Source: Liolophura sinensis (lineage: Eukaryota > Mollusca > Polyplacophora > Chitonida > Chitonidae). From it: 64,000 nt of DNA. Below the pieces are notes generated by a model. That model made no database searches. It saw only the letters and a program-made list of their open reading frames with translations, and had not been told where the DNA came from. Each line of letters starts with the position of its first letter. The stretch's first letter is position 1. The DNA is taken from contig NC_088305.1 in the NCBI RefSeq assembly GCF_032854445.1, positions 11,269,717 through 11,333,716 of the forward strand. The letters are read 5' to 3'. Of the stretch, positions 57,601 to 64,000 are shown piece by piece. The translations under genes were made by a program, and so were the position numbers.

Positions 57601-58702
57601 GCACAAGTTTTTAAAAACCATATCTTTTACATTACCCAGCATAAAAGAAGATAATATTTTTTTCTGAAAGGTTAATGTGCCCATCAGCAATATTTTCAGA
57701 AGCTCTCTAATAACTTCACCTTGCTTAGTGTTAAAACTTGATAGTATGATTTTGGATAGAAGTTAACCAATTGGACATCCAGCCTGGTGTGCGATCAGGT
57801 TTGCTGCAATGGAGGGAAAGTCTTACTGGGATCGTTGTCTTGGCTATTTGGATTTATCCCAGTATGTATTCACTGTCTTGAGCCACCATTAAGGGCAGCA
57901 GAATCTCTGAACACTGTGTTAAGAAATTTTACCTGTGGTTAAAAGAATTAAATGTCTTGTCTCCAGGGCTATTAATAAATGACACGTAACTGCCATTTCA
58001 AATACAACCGATGCTGCTGAATGCTTCATTTGCATATTAAATAGAGGATGAAATGGGTTATCATTTCCACCATTCACAAGAAGAATATTTTTGGGCATAA
58101 TTATTCAACCTTCACAGTGCAATAGTCTACTTATTATTAATATTTGGATAACATGATGACTTTTGTGTATTTGAATGTTTTTATACTGAATGTTTTCGCT
58201 GCAGGCCTTCACACACAGATTTAAGTTTAGTAAACGTGTATTATGACGTAATCCTGCTGAGTTCGGATTGGAACATCATGAAACAAGATACTTATATTTT
58301 GACGTCATGGCATCAGATGATACAAATAAAAATTTAAACATCATTAAAATTTCAATTTAATTTAACTAAAAACTTTGGAAAATATCTGCCCATATTTCTT
58401 GGAATATAACGCAAAAATGATCAGATTTGCTGTGAGAAATTTAGAAGCCGGACCGTATCCCTACTTGGAATGTAATACGTGTGATACAACAACAACGCCG
58501 GTAAAAATCTATATCTTTCTGTAACATGATACTTACCCAAAACCAGAACTAGAGCTAGATAAGAGTGATTCCTTTCATGCTTTATATTGTCTTTCTCTGT
58601 CTCTCTCCCACCATTTCGTCGGGTCAGTCTACTTCTTCCAGAATTGTTAGATTTCGATGATGTATCCACGTTTTGATTTTGGTTCCTCCTCTTTGCCGCC
58701 AT
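36628..58702 (-). CDS. DPY19L1: DPY19L1-like protein C-mannosyltransferase, 22 coding exons, complete
   Basis: Exons in transcript order: 58537-58702, 56951-56975, 56417-56504, 53645-53782, 52904-53024, 51801-51894, 50567-50624, 49738-49829, 48295-48367, 46987-47091, 46287-46373, 45491-45547, 44855-44935, 43875-43976, 43007-43078, 42629-42720, 41362-41386, 40736-40855, 38834-39008, 37609-37708, 37250-37375, 36628-36781. All have GT-AG sites and compatible phases: 2151 nt with stop, 716 aa. A basic N terminus is followed by a first membrane helix, a luminal loop with [20 protein letters not shown], many membrane helices, [47 protein letters not shown] and [15 protein letters not shown]19 enzymes sit in the ER membrane and transfer mannose from dolichyl-phosphate-mannose to tryptophan of WxxW motifs in thrombospondin repeats. 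The sequence is closer to vertebrate DPY19L1 (675 aa) than to L3. Exon 16 ends at a weaker TT|GTGAGA donor; the 25-nt exon 17 restores frame. Confidence 0.94.
37117..37246. mobile_element. Fold-back MITE (family F) abutting the DPY19L1 exon 21 donor
   Basis: GGCCCGTTTCACAAAGCGC at the left pairs with the inverse of TGCAGTTTGTGAAACAAGACC at the right, and inner ACGTAACTTCTATGGTAACC with the inverse of GCCATGGTAACTACGT. The right end (GACCCT) overlaps the last three bases of the six-base donor GTTAGG of exon 21 (37250-37375). Confidence 0.75.
38347..38560 (-). mobile_element. SINE family S1 (receives a second SINE in its 5' flank)
   Basis: In DPY19L1 intron 19. Tail TTTATTTGATTAGTGTTTTA at the low side, head ...CTGGGTCACTGTGCTGCACT at the high side, diverged body. 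Confidence 0.75.
38574..38770 (-). mobile_element. SINE family S1, flanked by a target-site duplication
   Basis: Flanked by GATACAATATTGT on both sides (38561 and about 38772), a 13-bp target-site duplication. 5'-truncated after GGACTTGAACTCACAG. This is the apparent source of the composite copy at 42360-42570. Confidence 0.85.
39030..39173 (-). mobile_element. SINE family S1, truncated, next to a DPY19L1 acceptor
   Basis: Starts about 20 bases upstream (in gene sense) of the exon 19 acceptor at 39008. Tail and body present, 5' part missing after GGTTGCTGGCAGACC; contains an internal duplication of TACTCAAGA(G/A)TAT. Confidence 0.7.
39210..39440 (-). mobile_element. SINE family S1, old copy
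   Basis: Recognised by CCAGCATTATGGTAACATG, GAGAGGAAGCCAGCATGAGC and CTCCTGGGTCATTACACTGC with many substitutions elsewhere. Confidence 0.7.
39535..39870 (-). mobile_element. Family B TIR element with a SINE inserted inside (39683-39822)
   Basis: Family B sequence runs from GTAATTCTTCAACATTTCC to CTCCAAAATCAAA, is interrupted by a truncated S1 SINE, and resumes AAATCAAACTGAAAATGTGC. AAATCAAA is repeated on both sides as the target duplication, so the SINE is younger than the MITE. Confidence 0.75.
40282..40530 (-). mobile_element. SINE family S1
   Basis: DPY19L1 intron 18. From TTTATTTGATATGTGTTTCA to CTAACCAACTGAGCTACG, with a short internal duplication of AACTCACAGC in the head. Confidence 0.8.
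41362..41386 (-). other. DPY19L1: 25-nt DPY19L1 exon 17
   Basis: Acceptor TTCTTTCCAG, 25 bases, donor GTAAGA. It takes phase 2 to phase 0 and encodes the end of a loop (NHSRQYAE) directly before VVYHLLM. Without it exon 16 (phase 2) cannot join exon 18 (phase 0), so it appears obligatory. Exon 2 (56951-56975) is also 25 nt. Confidence 0.8.
41727..41951 (+). other. Unrecognised coding-like segment on the plus strand inside DPY19L1 intron 16
   Basis: Open frame with balanced codon use encoding a polar segment ([15 protein letters not shown]), a hydrophobic stretch ([17 protein letters not shown]) and [15 protein letters not shown]. It lacks an early ATG, so it would need an upstream exon; TTCACAG at 41720-41726 could be an acceptor and AG|GTTAAT near 41937 a donor. 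Inverted CCAAT-type boxes (GATTGGCTG near 41617, CCAATTAG near 41657) lie just upstream. It could be an exon of a nested gene, a retrocopy or chance. I do not recognise the family. Confidence 0.3.
42360..42570 (-). mobile_element. Composite SINE S1 with 3'-transduced flank, perfect 14-bp TSD
   Basis: Flanked by GAAATTCTCTAGTA at 42346-42359 and 42571-42584. From its 5' side (high coordinates) it has a truncated S1 body and A-rich tail, then about 55 bases matching the flank of the SINE at 38574 (GATACAATATTGT, CATGCTAAACCACTA, GCTGCACTAG), then a new AAATAAATAA tail. Confidence 0.85.
43300..43490 (+). repeat. 54-bp minisatellite in DPY19L1 intron 14
   Basis: About 3.5 near-perfect copies of a 54-bp unit (TTACTGCTGGATACATGTAT, TACATGTATATTGACTGACA, GATTTGCCTATTAC). 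Each unit includes CTTACT, i.e. AGTAAG on the gene strand. The plus-strand frame across it is only an 18-residue periodic translation. Confidence 0.9.
43490..43890 (-). repeat. Degenerate 22-23-bp minisatellite built from the exon 14 donor region
   Basis: On the DPY19L1 strand each unit reads like GGATCCTTCAGTAAGTAATACAC. The last nine coding bases of exon 14 (GATCCTTCA) and its donor GTAAGT are themselves one unit. About 16 units continue into the intron with substitutions, and several keep a perfect GTAAGT. Confidence 0.88.
44345..44605 (-). mobile_element. SINE family S1, full length
   Basis: DPY19L1 intron 13. Complete from TTATTTATTTATTTGGTTGG to GACCAACTGAGCCACAGAGG; one of the best-preserved copies. 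Confidence 0.88.
45135..45265 (+). repeat. Dispersed repeat shared with 53375-53500
   Basis: Both loci have AATTCCACTGAAAAAA, GTGGTTGAAAAGGTTGAAGA and ACACAAATCATTTT-like motifs in the same order and orientation in DPY19L1 introns. The end resembles family B ends. Confidence 0.6.
45548..46286. other. DPY19L1 intron 11
   Basis: Only a 22-bp duplication of TATTTTGGTCAGACCATGAC near 45830-45875 stands out. No gene or recognisable element. Confidence 0.55.
46380..46600 (+). repeat. About 20-bp tandem repeat (AACAGGTGAGCAAAGGATT)
   Basis: About eleven imperfect units just upstream (in gene sense) of DPY19L1 exon 11. On the plus strand each resembles a donor (CAG|GTGAG or CAG|GTAAGC); on the gene strand it is pyrimidine-rich. 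Confidence 0.85.
47402..47667 (-). mobile_element. SINE family S1, full length
   Basis: DPY19L1 intron 9. From TATTTATTTATTTGATTGG to AACAACTGAGCCACAGAGGC, well preserved. Confidence 0.88.
47841..48174. mobile_element. TTAA-flanked TIR element (family T), short form
   Basis: TTAA at 47837-47840 and 48175-48178. Left end AGGCAATGAAAACACTAA, right end (other strand) AGGCAAAGAAAGCACTAAAA. Shares the ACCATTTTACTTGGTTGG block with 34992-35503. No transposase. Confidence 0.72.
48452..48530 (+). mobile_element. Possible terminus of a pogo/Tigger-like DNA transposon
   Basis: CAGTATAGTCTCACTATAAG then GCCTCGATATAGGGCATAAC has the alternating CTATAA/GATATA pattern typical of pogo-type ends. No matching second end is evident, so it would be a fragment. 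Confidence 0.4.
48706..49290 (+). repeat. 63-bp minisatellite in DPY19L1 intron 8
   Basis: About nine copies of a 63-bp unit (AACATTTTGGGTATTCAATA, TCATGTCACTAAAAGCCAAA, CCACTGTTGTGTAGGACCAG). It has the same length as array A but an unrelated sequence. Both strands stay open for about 200 codons because 63 is a multiple of three; neither frame looks like a protein. Confidence 0.92.
49840..50035 (-). mobile_element. SINE family S1, internally deleted
   Basis: Begins about 10 bases from the exon 8 acceptor (49829). The tail, head and GAGAGGAAGCCAGCATGAGC are present, but part of the central body is deleted between ACTTATACATACGAC and CATGACC. Confidence 0.75.
50195..50325 (-). mobile_element. 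SINE family S1, 5'-truncated
   Basis: From TTTATTTATTTGACTTGTG to CCTTCCCACATATGGCCG, with a deletion of the CTCAAGAATATTTCAC segment. Confidence 0.75.
50803..50886 (+). repeat. Four copies of a 22-26-bp repeat
   Basis: AACATATGTTCTAAAATGCA repeated four times with small spacer changes in DPY19L1 intron 6. ACATATGT is palindromic. Confidence 0.85.
50890..51800. other. Rest of DPY19L1 intron 6
   Basis: No gene. 51480-51610 is a GC-rich block (GGGGTCCAGGGGCCGCCTAG) followed by GCGGAATTCCGC, possibly part of an unrecognised mobile element. Confidence 0.4.
51895..52903. other. DPY19L1 intron 5
   Basis: AT-rich DNA without recognisable repeat or gene; the 91-codon plus-strand frame at 52173 shows no domain. 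Confidence 0.5.
53783..55094. other. DPY19L1 intron 3, proximal part
   Basis: Contains a half-copy of family B (54105-54225, with AGAATAATGCCTTCAGAATA) and a tRNA-like GGATTTGAACCCAAAACTC fragment near 54000. Nothing else supported. Confidence 0.5.
55095..55320 (-). mobile_element. SINE family S1
   Basis: From TTATTTGATTGGTGTGTTAT to GGGAGGCTCCCTTGGCC; moderately diverged, head partly lost. Confidence 0.8.
55730..56190 (-). mobile_element. 5'-truncated LINE (non-LTR retrotransposon) reverse-transcriptase C terminus
   Basis: The minus strand translates to the typical end of a LINE ORF2: [18 protein letters not shown], then [51 protein letters not shown] and a final stop at 55730-55732. One in-frame TGA (after SSSLK) breaks the frame, so it is dead. 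Only about 150 codons remain; the catalytic reverse-transcriptase and endonuclease parts are absent. It is in DPY19L1 intron 3, same strand as the gene. The plus-strand 109-codon frame is its antisense shadow. Confidence 0.85.
56293..56395 (-). mobile_element. SINE family S1 fragment touching DPY19L1 exon 3
   Basis: TTTTACGCCGTACTCAA then AATTATGGTGGGAGGAAA, truncated about 20 bases from the exon 3 donor (56417). Confidence 0.65.
56976..58536. other. DPY19L1 intron 1
   Basis: SINE remnants at 57003-57060 and a SINE tail (CACCAATCAAATAAATAAAT) at about 57540-57566. No gene; otherwise AT-rich. Confidence 0.55.
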
Positions 58703-59134
58703 GTTTACGAAAAGCCATCTCTTTCGTTAGTCGGTATTTTCCGACATTTTCCGTACCTGTCAACATTATTTGTTTAAACCCTTATCATTTACTTCTAATG
58801 TCTTTGTTTTCCCGAAAAGTGTCAAAGTAATTCACTATTAAAAGATTAGTTTATTTCATTCGAGAAATAAATGAAAAGTTGATCGTTTAAATGGACAGGT
58901 GCCCGTTCCGAAAATTTCTATATTTGGAACGCCTCGCGCGTTGCCCAGGACAACCAGGTAGTTGACAGCTAAGGAGGCAACGTGCTACAGTCTAGTAAAT
59001 CGTTTACATGTAGCTTTCTTAACAGGGTGCTATATGAATGCAAGCGCTTTGCTCTCTGACTCTAAAAGTACATGGTACATGGTGTACGTCGTACATTGAG
59101 AAGAAAATAACTACTGACGCATTATTCAGACGAA
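58703..59134. promoter_or_regulatory. Divergent promoter between DPY19L1 and the plus-strand gene
   Basis: Only 432 bases separate two start codons pointing away from each other. The interval includes a short CG-rich block (GCCTCGCGCG near 58931) and no TATA box. A shared bidirectional promoter is the simplest reading. Confidence 0.65.
58940..58954 (+). promoter_or_regulatory. Candidate RFX X-box
   Basis: GTTGCC CAG GACAAC: two inverted half-sites with a three-base spacer, one base off the GTNRCC...RGYAAC consensus. A further GGCAAC half-site follows near 58976. RFX factors drive ciliary genes through such boxes, usually within a few hundred bases upstream of the start. Confidence 0.5.
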
Positions 59135-62100
59135 ATGACGGGGATGGACGTTGTCAGCAAATCGATGGACGAGGGTCACACGAGGCGCAATTATCGCCCA
59201 AAGTCAGAAATACCTGCCTTTTTGAGGTCAGACCCTCAGTGTAAACTGAGTGAAGAAAAAGCAAAGGAAATTGAAGATAAGAGGAGGTTCAGACTCATGA
59301 AATTCCCCACGCTGAGTGGAAGATTTGACTTTGATTCTTTTCAGAAAGACATTCGTAAATATCCTGGCTTCAAACGCTGGAACGAAGAAGGAGATTTTAG
59401 ACCCAGTGTACCATGCAGAGACTATGACAATATCGTGGACCCAGTGTCAGGTTTTGTGAGTGCTGGCGGGGATGTGGACCGTAACACTGGGCATTCTAAA
59501 ATTAAATCTTTGGTACAGTTACAGAATACACCTAATTCTACCGAACCTTCTAAAATACATTCGGTTAGGTCACACAGTGCACTCGTACCAACAGAGACCA
59601 ACAAAAGTCTGCAATATGAACCTGGGATGCCAACTTTGTGGAACAGCAGGAAAATACCTGATGCCAGACTCCGTGCCGATTTAGGGGGTAAATGTTGTAA
59701 TTTTCAGTTGGTGTGGTTTGTTTAATGATGTATTTCCCTGTGTAATAATAACAGCATACACATTTATGATAATTCATTGCATATTGAATTTCATCATGTG
59801 GATGAAAATTTTTTTACATGCGCCATTATTACGCCATTATATAAGGTGAAGGAAAACATGAAATGAAAAAGACATATAGCATTTAAGATGAACCACAAAA
59901 AAAAACATATGCAATATAATACATGTTAAGATAAATTCCAGTAAATCTTTTTACCACTTTTATGTACGGTTTATGTTGTGTGTATATTTATGTATATGTT
60001 TAAAAATCTGTTCTGTTTTTAAGGATGTAAAGTATCAATTTTTGAATCCTTCATTTATTCAAGTTTAGTACTGTGACGAGAAATTCTGAAAAACAGAGGT
60101 GAGAGTAAAATATTAATGTTGAGCTATCACTACTTTGTATTACAGGGTGGACAAGTGCAAAGGACCCACGGCTTCCAGAAAAACCTAAGCTAAGAGGAAC
60201 TTTGGTAAGTATTATCTAAGTAAATTTCTTGTCCTTCGTTCAGTATTTAATTATTTATTTGGTTAGTGTTTCACGACGTACTCAAGAATATTTCACTTAT
60301 ACCACGGCAGCCAGCATTATGGTGGGAGGAAACCGCACAGAACCCAGGTAATACCTACGGTCATCTGCAGGTTACTGGTTGACCTTTCCACGTACCGCCG
60401 GAGAGGAAGCCATCAGCATGAGCTGGACTTGAACTCATAGCGACTGCATTGGTGAGAGGCTCCTGAGTCATTACGCTGCCCTAGCACGCTAACCAACTGA
60501 GCCACGAAGGCACCCTAATTTCTTCAGTAAGACATGGCCTTGGATCAGAAAGTTTGTTGGGTACCTGGGTGAAGTGTAATTCTTTAAACTTAGCACTCCA
60601 GGGTCCCAACCACCATCGCATAACCTGAAATATTTTTTGAGTATTTGTATATGCAGGGTTGTAGGCTATTAAAATATTTAAATAAATCAGATGGTTTATC
60701 ATCTTCAAAATGCCTTCGATAATTACCCCAACAAGTCATGAAGTCGTGACACATGGCAATATAGCATGACATTGTAACTCTGGAATGAAACAAAGCATGG
60801 AGAAGTTAATAGTGCACCATTAATTAGTTTGGTCTACAATTTTGTTTCCAGACAATCCCAAAGCCAGTTGTAGAACAGAGCAAGGAGAATAGGGATCAAC
60901 TTTCCCTGAATTACATGTACACAACATCTACTTCGAGGTAAGTGTTTCATGTCACATACATGTTCAGCTTGTTTTGCAGGTGAAATTCTACTGTAAGTCA
61001 CACTTCGAAAAAGTCCGCAGTTACTTGCCAATGGTCAGTGGTTTTCTCCAGCAGTCAATTAATGTATCGTAAAGCCGATATCCCCAACAAATTTGAAAAA
61101 TAAAAGGAGCTACCATGTTTAAAATAGAGGGTCTTTTCTTTGCCTCAGCAGAGATGTATCATTGCATTCAGTGTGTACAAATTTTAACTTGTGTCTAAAT
61201 CCTCGTTTGTTTTGAATACTCGTGTTCAAATGTAACTTGGCATGTTGTGTTTTGAGATTTTTAATCTACTGCTCTTTTGATGGAACTATTTCCAAATCTG
61301 AAGGGTGGTTTGGTTGGAAAGGCAGTTGGTGCTGAGCATCAAGTTAGGTGATTGTTTAGGGGCCAGTGTTTGTGAAATGATTGCTCCATAGAGAAAAAGT
61401 TCCCTCTGACTCCCTGGTTCCACTGCCTATGATCAATACTGAAAGAGTGCTGACACTGACTAGAATTTAATTAATGGAAGTGTTTAATTCAGGTGGCAGT
61501 CTCTTTGGTACATGTAAAAGCAAAAACAGTTTGCTGAAAAGCAAAAGATTGCATCAGTTAAAATGAAGGGAACATCAGGAGAGGCCACTGATAATTGTCT
61601 CTTAAGATATGTTTACTTGTATGATTAGCTTTTTGTTCATGGAGTTACATGCAAATATGGTCATATTGTAAGATGTTTGAGAGCGGTAGATCCAGGGTCA
61701 ATCCTGGGTCCAGTCACACCTAAGGCATTAAAAGAGGAAGTTGTAACTTCCTCGCTTCACTTGGCGTTCAGCATGAAGGGGATAGTGCAATGACTGGTTG
61801 ACCAGTATCAGTATAATGGCTTGGGCGGGTTGACTTACTTGCCTTTGGTAAGGCATCTCAGTGAAGCAGGACTAGATAAAAGAGCAGTGGAAATCCGTCC
61901 TGCAACAAGGAGGCACATTGCATCCACTCTAAGGATTCCTTCGTCGTCATAGGACTGAAAAATTTTTGAGTACGACGTTAAACCCCAAGCACTCACTCAC
62001 TCTCTCAAATTGTAAGGTATGGACTATACTGCCAATTGCCAGGTACTCAGACATCACATTGATATTCAGACAGTGTTTGAGAACAGTGTTTAAGTATTTT

Positions 62101-62853
62101 TTACTTGTTGGTATTAAGAGCTATTCCTACATTAAAAACTATTTTGACATCAGAAACCCTGAATACCAGCTACCCTAATTCCTCAACCTTTTGGAATATG
62201 AAAGAGCAAAGTTCAGTGCAATTTATGCACATTTTTAATTTGATTTTGGAGAACAACATTGGTTTGACTGGCCAGTTTCAGTGCTTCACAAAAAGCATAA
62301 TTTTATCAGTTTACACAGAATAATGCCTTTAGACTATACATGAAGAAACAACTTGCCAATGTGCGAAAAGGTTGAAGAATTACAATATGCGGTTCATGAA
62401 ACACTAAATAGAATTCAAACATTTGAAAGCATTTAACTTCAGTAAAAAAAATCCCCAAAAAATCAAAGGAAAGTATTTTTACACGTTAGAGATGATGCCT
62501 TTCTGATGAGCCTCACCCTACATGATATAAAATTTTACCCACAAACTGGCATTTTTAGAGGTAAATAACTGTCACAAAATTTTATTTTTGGTGCTGAAAC
62601 TTTTGTCATGGACAAAATTTATTGTCATTTAGGTTACTTCATTTTTTAGTTTTAGCTTTCTTTTTCACTTTAATATGTGTACTTATTCAGAGTTATGATA
62701 TTTTTATATTACAGACAGTACAGGGAAGTACCGTGGGATGAGATGTTACAAGCTAAGACGTGGATGCCTGCAAGCACCCTGGAGCAGAGGCCAGACATGA
62801 TCTCACACAGATTCTCTACCAAGAAATATGACGCCGTGCCACAGGACTGGCAG
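59135..62853 (+). CDS. Unrecognised protein, first four coding exons, continues beyond the window
   Basis: Exons 59135-59687, 60146-60204, 60852-60937 and 62715-62853 join in phase through GT-AG sites (837 nt, 279 codons so far); the last donor CAG|GTCAGC leads into an intron that runs off the window. The protein is soluble, with no signal peptide or membrane segment. It is charged near the N terminus (SEEKAKEIEDKRRFRLMKFP), with RKYPGFKRWNEEGDFRP and DPVSGFVSAGGDVDR, and later LRGTLTIPKPV, REVPWDEMLQAKTWMPAS and FSTKKYDAVPQDWQ. The short aromatic/proline motifs resemble axonemal microtubule-associated proteins, and the X-box upstream points to a ciliary role, but this is inference and I do not recognise the family. 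The ATG was chosen as the start of the long frame containing these motifs. Confidence 0.75.
60245..60515 (-). mobile_element. SINE family S1, full length
   Basis: In intron 2 of the plus-strand gene. From TTATTTATTTGGTTAGTG to AACCAACTGAGCCACGAAGG. Confidence 0.85.
60938..61674. other. Intron 3 of the plus-strand gene, first part
   Basis: No repeat or gene recognised. Confidence 0.5.
61675..62003 (+). mobile_element. SINE family S2, 5'-truncated
   Basis: Starts within the tRNA head (GAGCGGTAGATCCAGGGTCA) and follows 30630-30960 closely through GAAGTTGTAACTTCC and GGAAATCCGTCCTGC to GAGTACGACGTTAAACCCC and a CACTCACTCT tail. Confidence 0.82.
62176..62382 (+). mobile_element. TIR element family B, intact ends
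   Basis: TAATTCCTCAACCTTTTGG at the left and GCGAAAAGGTTGAAGAATTA at the right, flanked by TA; same orientation as 16663-16872 and closely similar inside. Confidence 0.75.
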
Positions 62854-64000
62854 GTCAGCTTACCTCATTTGGCCTTTTTTTTTTATTTGGTTTAAATGTA
62901 TACAGAATACACCCTGATTGGCTGGCAGTGGAGATAGCATTTCCTGGGTTAAACCCTGCAACTTTTGTCACGCTTGAATAAATATGTCATATATAAGATT
63001 CAGCTTATCTCAACTTATCTCACACCAGCCAATCAGAAAGGATTCAGTATCCCTGAATTTTGTCACTGATACAATATGGCACCTGTATATATTATGAGGA
63101 AATCAGAGTGCCACACAGTGAAACCAGCTTGCTATCAAAGCCACCAGAACAATGGATTAGCAATGGAATTTTCAAAAATTTCCTCCGCAGGCTGGCCGGA
63201 ATTGTGGCATTGTGTCAGGTGGTTTGAAAATGCGGAACTTGCAAAACTCCTTCCTGCTTGTATCAAGATGATCCAAAGCTGTGAACTCATTTGTTATTTC
63301 CTTTATTACTTCACAATTATCGGTGCATGTGTGCTCATAAAACATATATCAAGTACACACGCACTGCAACGTTACAGATGAAAACGATGCGTTCTACTGT
63401 CTTTTCCCATTGTTTTCTTGAAACTTTGGGAGAAAAATTTTCTCCCTAAAAAACATGGCTTTGTGGATTTCAACCTGATGGTGTCATCTTGTGAGATTTG
63501 TTAAAAAGGCTCTCTGACAAGGTGCCAGTTTCTTTCGTTTCTAAACTGGGCGGCTCTTTTATGTACATCTGGCACAGTTTTAGCAGTGATCACTGGTCGG
63601 TTAATTTTATATTTTCAGTAAAATAATAGAGCTATAAAACTTTACAAGCATAACTATCGTTATAAATAAAAATAAATATAAATATAAATAAAAATATATA
63701 TATTATAAAATATAAATAAAAATAAATGGGAAAATTCATCTTCTTATTCTGCCAGATCTTAATATCTTTGTTGTGATTTTTCTGGGGATTTTTTTTACGG
63801 CTTTCCGATCAGGTATAAATGTGCTGCAACAGAATAAATTGCTGCAAACAGTCCACATTTCCCACAAATTAGATGATTTTTCAGTTTGATTTTAATTTTT
63901 ATACCCTCCTCGGCCACACTGGAAAAAGATTCATTCTGCCAGTAAAACAGAAATTTTCACTGATGTGGCCTAAATTAAACTAATGCACAAACTACATCTT
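62854..64000. other. Start of intron 4 of the plus-strand gene
   Basis: No further exon with fitting phase recognised. A low-complexity AAATAAATATA tract occupies 63655-63730. Confidence 0.5.

Overview
The window looks like nuclear DNA of a lophotrochozoan animal, most likely a mollusc. It is AT-rich and full of short introns with GT-AG sites, tandem minisatellites and SINE/MITE insertions. The SINEs are tRNA-headed, with tails ending AAATAAATAA or CACTCACTCA; I associate such families with molluscs, but I could not search to confirm the species. Only three well-supported protein genes are present. Nearly every other long open frame is a tandem array or a SINE read as protein.

Layout. 1-11180: a large minisatellite field with a 63-bp unit array in a higher-order pattern and a 31-bp unit array, containing a recent duplication of about 2-3 kb. 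11181-12488: gene-free DNA leading into a promoter/5' UTR. 12489-25554 (+): a PTTG1IP-like type I membrane protein gene whose exons I rebuilt one by one. Its introns hold a 48-bp minisatellite, about 37 copies of a 109-bp satellite and an optional 15-nt microexon; a long 3' UTR probably ends near 29220. 29220-31740: intergenic DNA between two convergent genes, full of SINEs, a TIR element and a 324-bp palindrome. 31740-58702 (-): a complete DPY19L1-like C-mannosyltransferase gene of 22 coding exons (2151 nt including stop, 716 aa) with a probable long 3' UTR. Its introns carry many SINEs, several minisatellites, a truncated LINE and a SINE copy that carries transduced 3' flank. 58703-59134: a head-to-head promoter with an RFX-type X-box. 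59135-64000 (+): the first four coding exons of an unrecognised, possibly ciliary gene that runs off the window.

The genes do not form a pathway that I can see. PTTG1IP and DPY19L1 proteins both act in the secretory/membrane system but are simply convergent neighbours. The most unusual observations are a minisatellite that has multiplied the 5' splice site of DPY19L1 exon 14, a satellite that puts a poly(A) hexamer on both strands in each of about 37 units inside a PTTG1IP intron, a SINE 3' transduction whose source and offspring are both visible, and a fold-back MITE whose end forms part of a splice donor.
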